Part shown: positions 5,901 to 7,368 of the stretch, piece by piece
Numbering within the stretch: the stretch's first letter is position 1
Layout of the letters: the number at the start of each line of letters is the position of its first letter
Source: a bacterium
GTDB lineage: Bacteria; UBA9089; UBA9088; JAGUXG01
Length of the DNA stretch: 7,368 nucleotides
Direction: 5' to 3'
Assembly (NCBI GenBank): GCA_030018505.1
Contig: JASEHO010000077.1
Span: forward strand, 1 to 7,368
The notes under the pieces: generated by a model
The model's database searches: none
Seen by the model: only the letters and a program-made list of their open reading frames with translations
What the model was told of the DNA's origin: nothing
Made by a program: the position numbers and the translations under genes

Positions 5901-7141
5901 TTTAATAAGATGGGATGTTCCTTTATTACCTCTTCTAATGCATCCCAAACCTCATTCGTCTCTCTTTCCACAAGCCTTTTGGCACTCTTAATGTTATGGG
6001 CACAGCCTTTAGCCACAAGCCTATGCATAATAAAGGGCTTAAAAAGCTCAACAGCCATTCTCTTTGGGAGACCACATTGATGGAGTTTTAGCTCTGGAGC
6101 AACTACAATGACAGACCTTCCAGAGTAATCAACCCTTTTTCCAAGAAGGTTCTGTCTGAATCTTCCCTGTTTTCCTTTAAGGACATCTGATAAAGATTTA
6201 AGCGGCCTGTTTCCAGAACCCTTAACAGGTCTTGCCCTTCTTCCATTATCAAACAGGGCATCTACCGACTCTTGAAGCATTCTCTTTTCATTTCTGATAA
6301 TGACCTCAGGGGCTCTAAGCTCTATCAGCCTTTCCAACCTGTTGTTTCTGTTGATCACCCTTCTATATAAGTCGTTAAGGTCAGAGGTAGCAAATCTTCC
6401 TCCATCTAATTGGACCATAGGCCTTAAGTCCGGTGGAATCACTGGAAGTGCATCTAATATCATCCATTCTGGCTTATTTCCTGAATTCACAAAGGATTTG
6501 GCTATAGAAAGTCTCTTTAATAACCTCTTCTTTTTTCCTGCAGATTTTTCATTGATTAAAATGTCCTGTATTTCAGTGCAGAGCTTTTTGCAATTTAAGG
6601 AAGATAGTGCCTTCTTTAATGCTTCTGCTCCCATATCAACCTCAAATTTGTCGCCGTGTCTTTCTCTCAGCTCTCGATATTCAAAATCTGTAAAAACCTG
6701 ATACTTTTTTAAGGGAATGTCATCCTGCACATCAAGGACAAGCCAGGCATCAAAATAGAGAACCTGCTCCAATTCTTGAGAGGTGATGTCCAAGAGAAGG
6801 GCTATCTGAGATGGAATTCGCTTGACATACCATATATGGGCAACAGGAGCAGCCAGATCGATATGACCCATTTGCTCCCTTCTTATATCAGACTTGGTCA
6901 CCTCAACGCCGCATCTATCGCAGACTACGCCTTTATAGCGCATACTCTTATATTTTCCGCAGAAACACTCCCAATCCTTCATTGGACCAAAGATTCTTTC
7001 GCAGAAGAGACCATCTCTCTCAGGCTTTAGTGTTCTATAGTTTATGGTCTCTGCCTTCTTTATCTTTCCAAATGACCAGGAGTGAATTGTCTCAGGAGAG
7101 ACAAGCCCAATCTTTATGTTAATGTCCTTTTTTTCTTCCAT
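2948..7141 (-). CDS. rpoC: DNA-directed RNA polymerase subunit beta'
   Basis: This is the complete 1397-residue largest subunit of RNA polymerase, which carries the catalytic magnesium. Zinc site 1 is Cys59, 61, 74 and 77. The active-site loop NADFDGDQM (448-456) supplies Asp450, 452 and 454. The F-loop region follows (about 695-715), then the bridge helix (about 730-765, with HGARKGLADTALKT at 742-755). Zinc site 2 is Cys779, 853, 860 and 863. The trigger loop starts at GEPGTQLTMRTFHIGG (889-904; Met897, Arg898 and His901 match E. coli Met932, Arg933 and His936) and resumes at TKDITGGLPR (1131-1140). Between them lies an insertion of about 220 residues with several 'EGxxVxxGxxI' sandwich-hybrid motifs, at the site of SI3. 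The conserved C-terminal region (SFQETTRILTEAAIAG, 1325-1340) is intact. The RBS is modest (AAAGGGA, 7150-7156), 8 bases before ATG. rpoB is not recognisable upstream. Confidence 0.98.
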   Translation of the reverse strand: MEEKKDINIKIGLVSPETIHSWSFGKIKKAETINYRTLKPERDGLFCERIFGPMKDWECFCGKYKSMRYKGVVCDRCGVEVTKSDIRREQMGHIDLAAPVAHIWYVKRIPSQIALLLDITSQELEQVLYFDAWLVLDVQDDIPLKKYQVFTDFEYRELRERHGDKFEVDMGAEALKKALSSLNCKKLCTEIQDILINEKSAGKKKRLLKRLSIAKSFVNSGNKPEWMILDALPVIPPDLRPMVQLDGGRFATSDLNDLYRRVINRNNRLERLIELRAPEVIIRNEKRMLQESVDALFDNGRRARPVKGSGNRPLKSLSDVLKGKQGRFRQNLLGKRVDYSGRSVIVVAPELKLHQCGLPKRMAVELFKPFIMHRLVAKGCAHNIKSAKRLVERETNEVWDALEEVIKEHPILLNRAPTLHRAGIQAFEPILVEGEAIKMHPLVCSAFNADFDGDQMAVHVPLSLEAQLEARLLMLSAYNLLSPSNGKPLITPSQDIVLGLCWLTIEKTSKKDEKIKAFKDKDEAICAYEMKQIDIHSFIKVRMDGAIIETTVGRLIFNEAFPKDFGYVNKMVDKSILSDLTSQIYFKYGIRKTVQFLDEIKKIGYIFATKSGSTIAASDLKIPVKKERLLSAAHKRAEKIVGAYEKGVITTEERYNQVVDLWTSVNEDLGKMMIDEMSRDQEGFNPVYLMVISGARGSKQQIRQLAGMRGLMAKPSGEIIELPITSNFREGLSVLEYFISTHGARKGLADTALKTADAGYLTRRLVDVSQDVVISEKDCGTINGTIATAIKEGDEVIESLGDRVLGRVSLDNIVNPMTGEVIVQANDEIDAEATRKIETAEIERIRIRSVLTCESSRGVCSKCYGWNLAIGRLIDIGEAAGIMAAQSIGEPGTQLTMRTFHIGGTAHRKVEEAEIKFDYPISIIQLPKRLIELSDGTCISSREGKIVIGRVLFSHPLSSEAKSVVHEGFWVNVGDAIIQTTDGFIKAETRGTVRILEDRLLIMSGEREIPIKTGAHILVKEGEFVDSQKVIAEFDPYNEPILTEATGTIKFRDIVLERTLREELDENTGLYQRVIIGDRESEFQPKIIIIRKEEVAVSYIIPNGARLVVQEGDEVQAGSVIAKIPQELIRTKDITGGLPRVAELFEARHPKDAAIVSEIDGTVLFKEVEGGKTRIIEVKNEATEDVREYSVSMGRHLRVHSGDKIRAGDRLIEGSIDPHDILKIEGERALQMYLLNEVQEVYRLQGVEINDKHIELIVRQMLKKVRIEDSGDTDLLPGEQVDRFLFKEINEKAKKEGKKLASAKAILLGITKASLSTDSFISSASFQETTRILTEAAIAGRRDELLGLKENVIIGRLIPAGTGHKAHRLSGKIKVVGQEENLELETIQNLTEENLAA

Positions 7142-7217
7142 ATTTTTTATCCCTTTAACACCGTAATTTTATTTACAGAAAATCCTCTTGATTTTAGTTT
7201 AATGCAAATAGCGTTAT

Positions 7218-7247
7218 ATTTTAATATCTCTTGCCACATTTTGTCAA
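7218..7247 (-). promoter_or_regulatory. Promoter for rpoC
   Basis: On the minus strand a perfect TTGACA (7242-7247) is followed after 18 bases by TAAAAT (7218-7223, five of six consensus bases). Transcription would start near 7211, leaving a leader of about 70 bases before the rpoC ATG. This suggests rpoC can be expressed by itself instead of only from an upstream rpl-rpoB promoter. Confidence 0.6.
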
Positions 7248-7272
7248 ATTTTTAATTAAATCTGTTACAGCA

Positions 7273-7314
7273 AAATAGAAATGTCCTATTCTTAACCAAA
7301 TAGAAATGTCCTAT
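7273..7314. repeat. Two 17-bp direct repeats, insertion-sequence-end-like
   Basis: AAATAGAAATGTCCTAT is present without mismatch at 7273-7289 and 7298-7314, 25 bases apart start to start. The pair is flanked by TGTTACAG (7263-7270) and TATACAG (7312-7318). Repeated blocks just inside a TG...CA tip are typical of the ends of IS21-type and some related elements. If TG at 7263 is the tip, the element would run right, out of the window; if CA at 7316-7317 is the tip, it would run left and only a remnant remains. Operator sites for rpoC are the alternative. Confidence 0.45.
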
Positions 7315-7317
7315 ACA

Positions 7318-7368
7318 GTCTTTATTCTGGTATTAGAAGGGGTTTCTTTAATCTGATAGAGCTGTTTA
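7318..7368. other. Unassigned edge sequence upstream of rpoC
   Basis: This edge holds no recognisable gene. On the minus strand two frames stay open from the edge, ending at TAA (7322-7324) and TAG (7311-7313), so the tail of an upstream gene could lie here. Neither short tail (NSSIRLKKPLLIPE or KQLYQIKETPSNTRIKTV) looks like the usual conserved RpoB C-terminus. Confidence 0.3.

Noticed and set aside
3069..7030. Several plus-strand frames of 60-133 codons inside rpoC
   Set aside because: All are antisense to the uninterrupted, fully conserved rpoC; none has a recognisable domain or RBS context.

Overview
The window is bacterial: low-to-moderate G+C DNA with ordinary Shine-Dalgarno sites and sigma70-like promoters. 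It carries one large core gene (rpoC, minus strand), one respiratory gene (nuoA, plus strand) and a three-gene plus-strand cluster encoding exported proteins. Nothing fixes the species. RpoC has an insertion of roughly 220 residues inside the trigger loop, at the place of the SI3 module of E. coli. It has no large N-terminal insertion of the Thermus kind. Together this points to a Gram-negative-type (Gracilicutes-like) bacterium. The DUF11 and EF-hand/HP-repeat proteins and the repeat-rich intergenic DNA would suit an uncultured environmental lineage, but that is inference.

Layout. Positions 1-65 form a small element with inverted ends (GGGACAGT/ACTGTCCC). It runs into five tandem CCTATATCC units (64-121). 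Positions 130-470 have no convincing gene but are full of hairpins and copies of TAAGC(G); a 13-bp leader/RBS block occurs there twice in opposite orientation. Positions 494-2181 hold the cluster: an EF-hand protein with five 17-residue HP repeats and a basic/acidic tail, a DUF11-domain protein, and a short exported protein with no certain family. A long imperfect hairpin (2213-2301) closes the cluster and may be its terminator. Next comes nuoA (2461-2820), with no nuoB after it; a strong promoter lies so close to its ATG that the mRNA may be leaderless. It converges on rpoC (7141 to 2948, minus strand).

Upstream of rpoC is a sigma70-like promoter (7218-7247). Beyond it are two copies of a 17-bp repeat, 25 bp apart, that resemble the repeated ends of some insertion sequences. 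No recognisable rpoB tail lies in the 227 bases before rpoC, so the usual rpoB-rpoC junction looks broken or displaced.

The two core genes act separately: transcription (RpoC) and proton-pumping NADH:quinone oxidoreductase (NuoA). The three cluster genes are tightly spaced (6-base gap, then 4-base overlap) and all start with export signals. They are likely co-expressed for the cell envelope or surface, but their function is unknown. The most unusual items are the HP-repeat protein and its cluster, the structured region before it, the possibly leaderless orphan nuoA and the repeats before rpoC.
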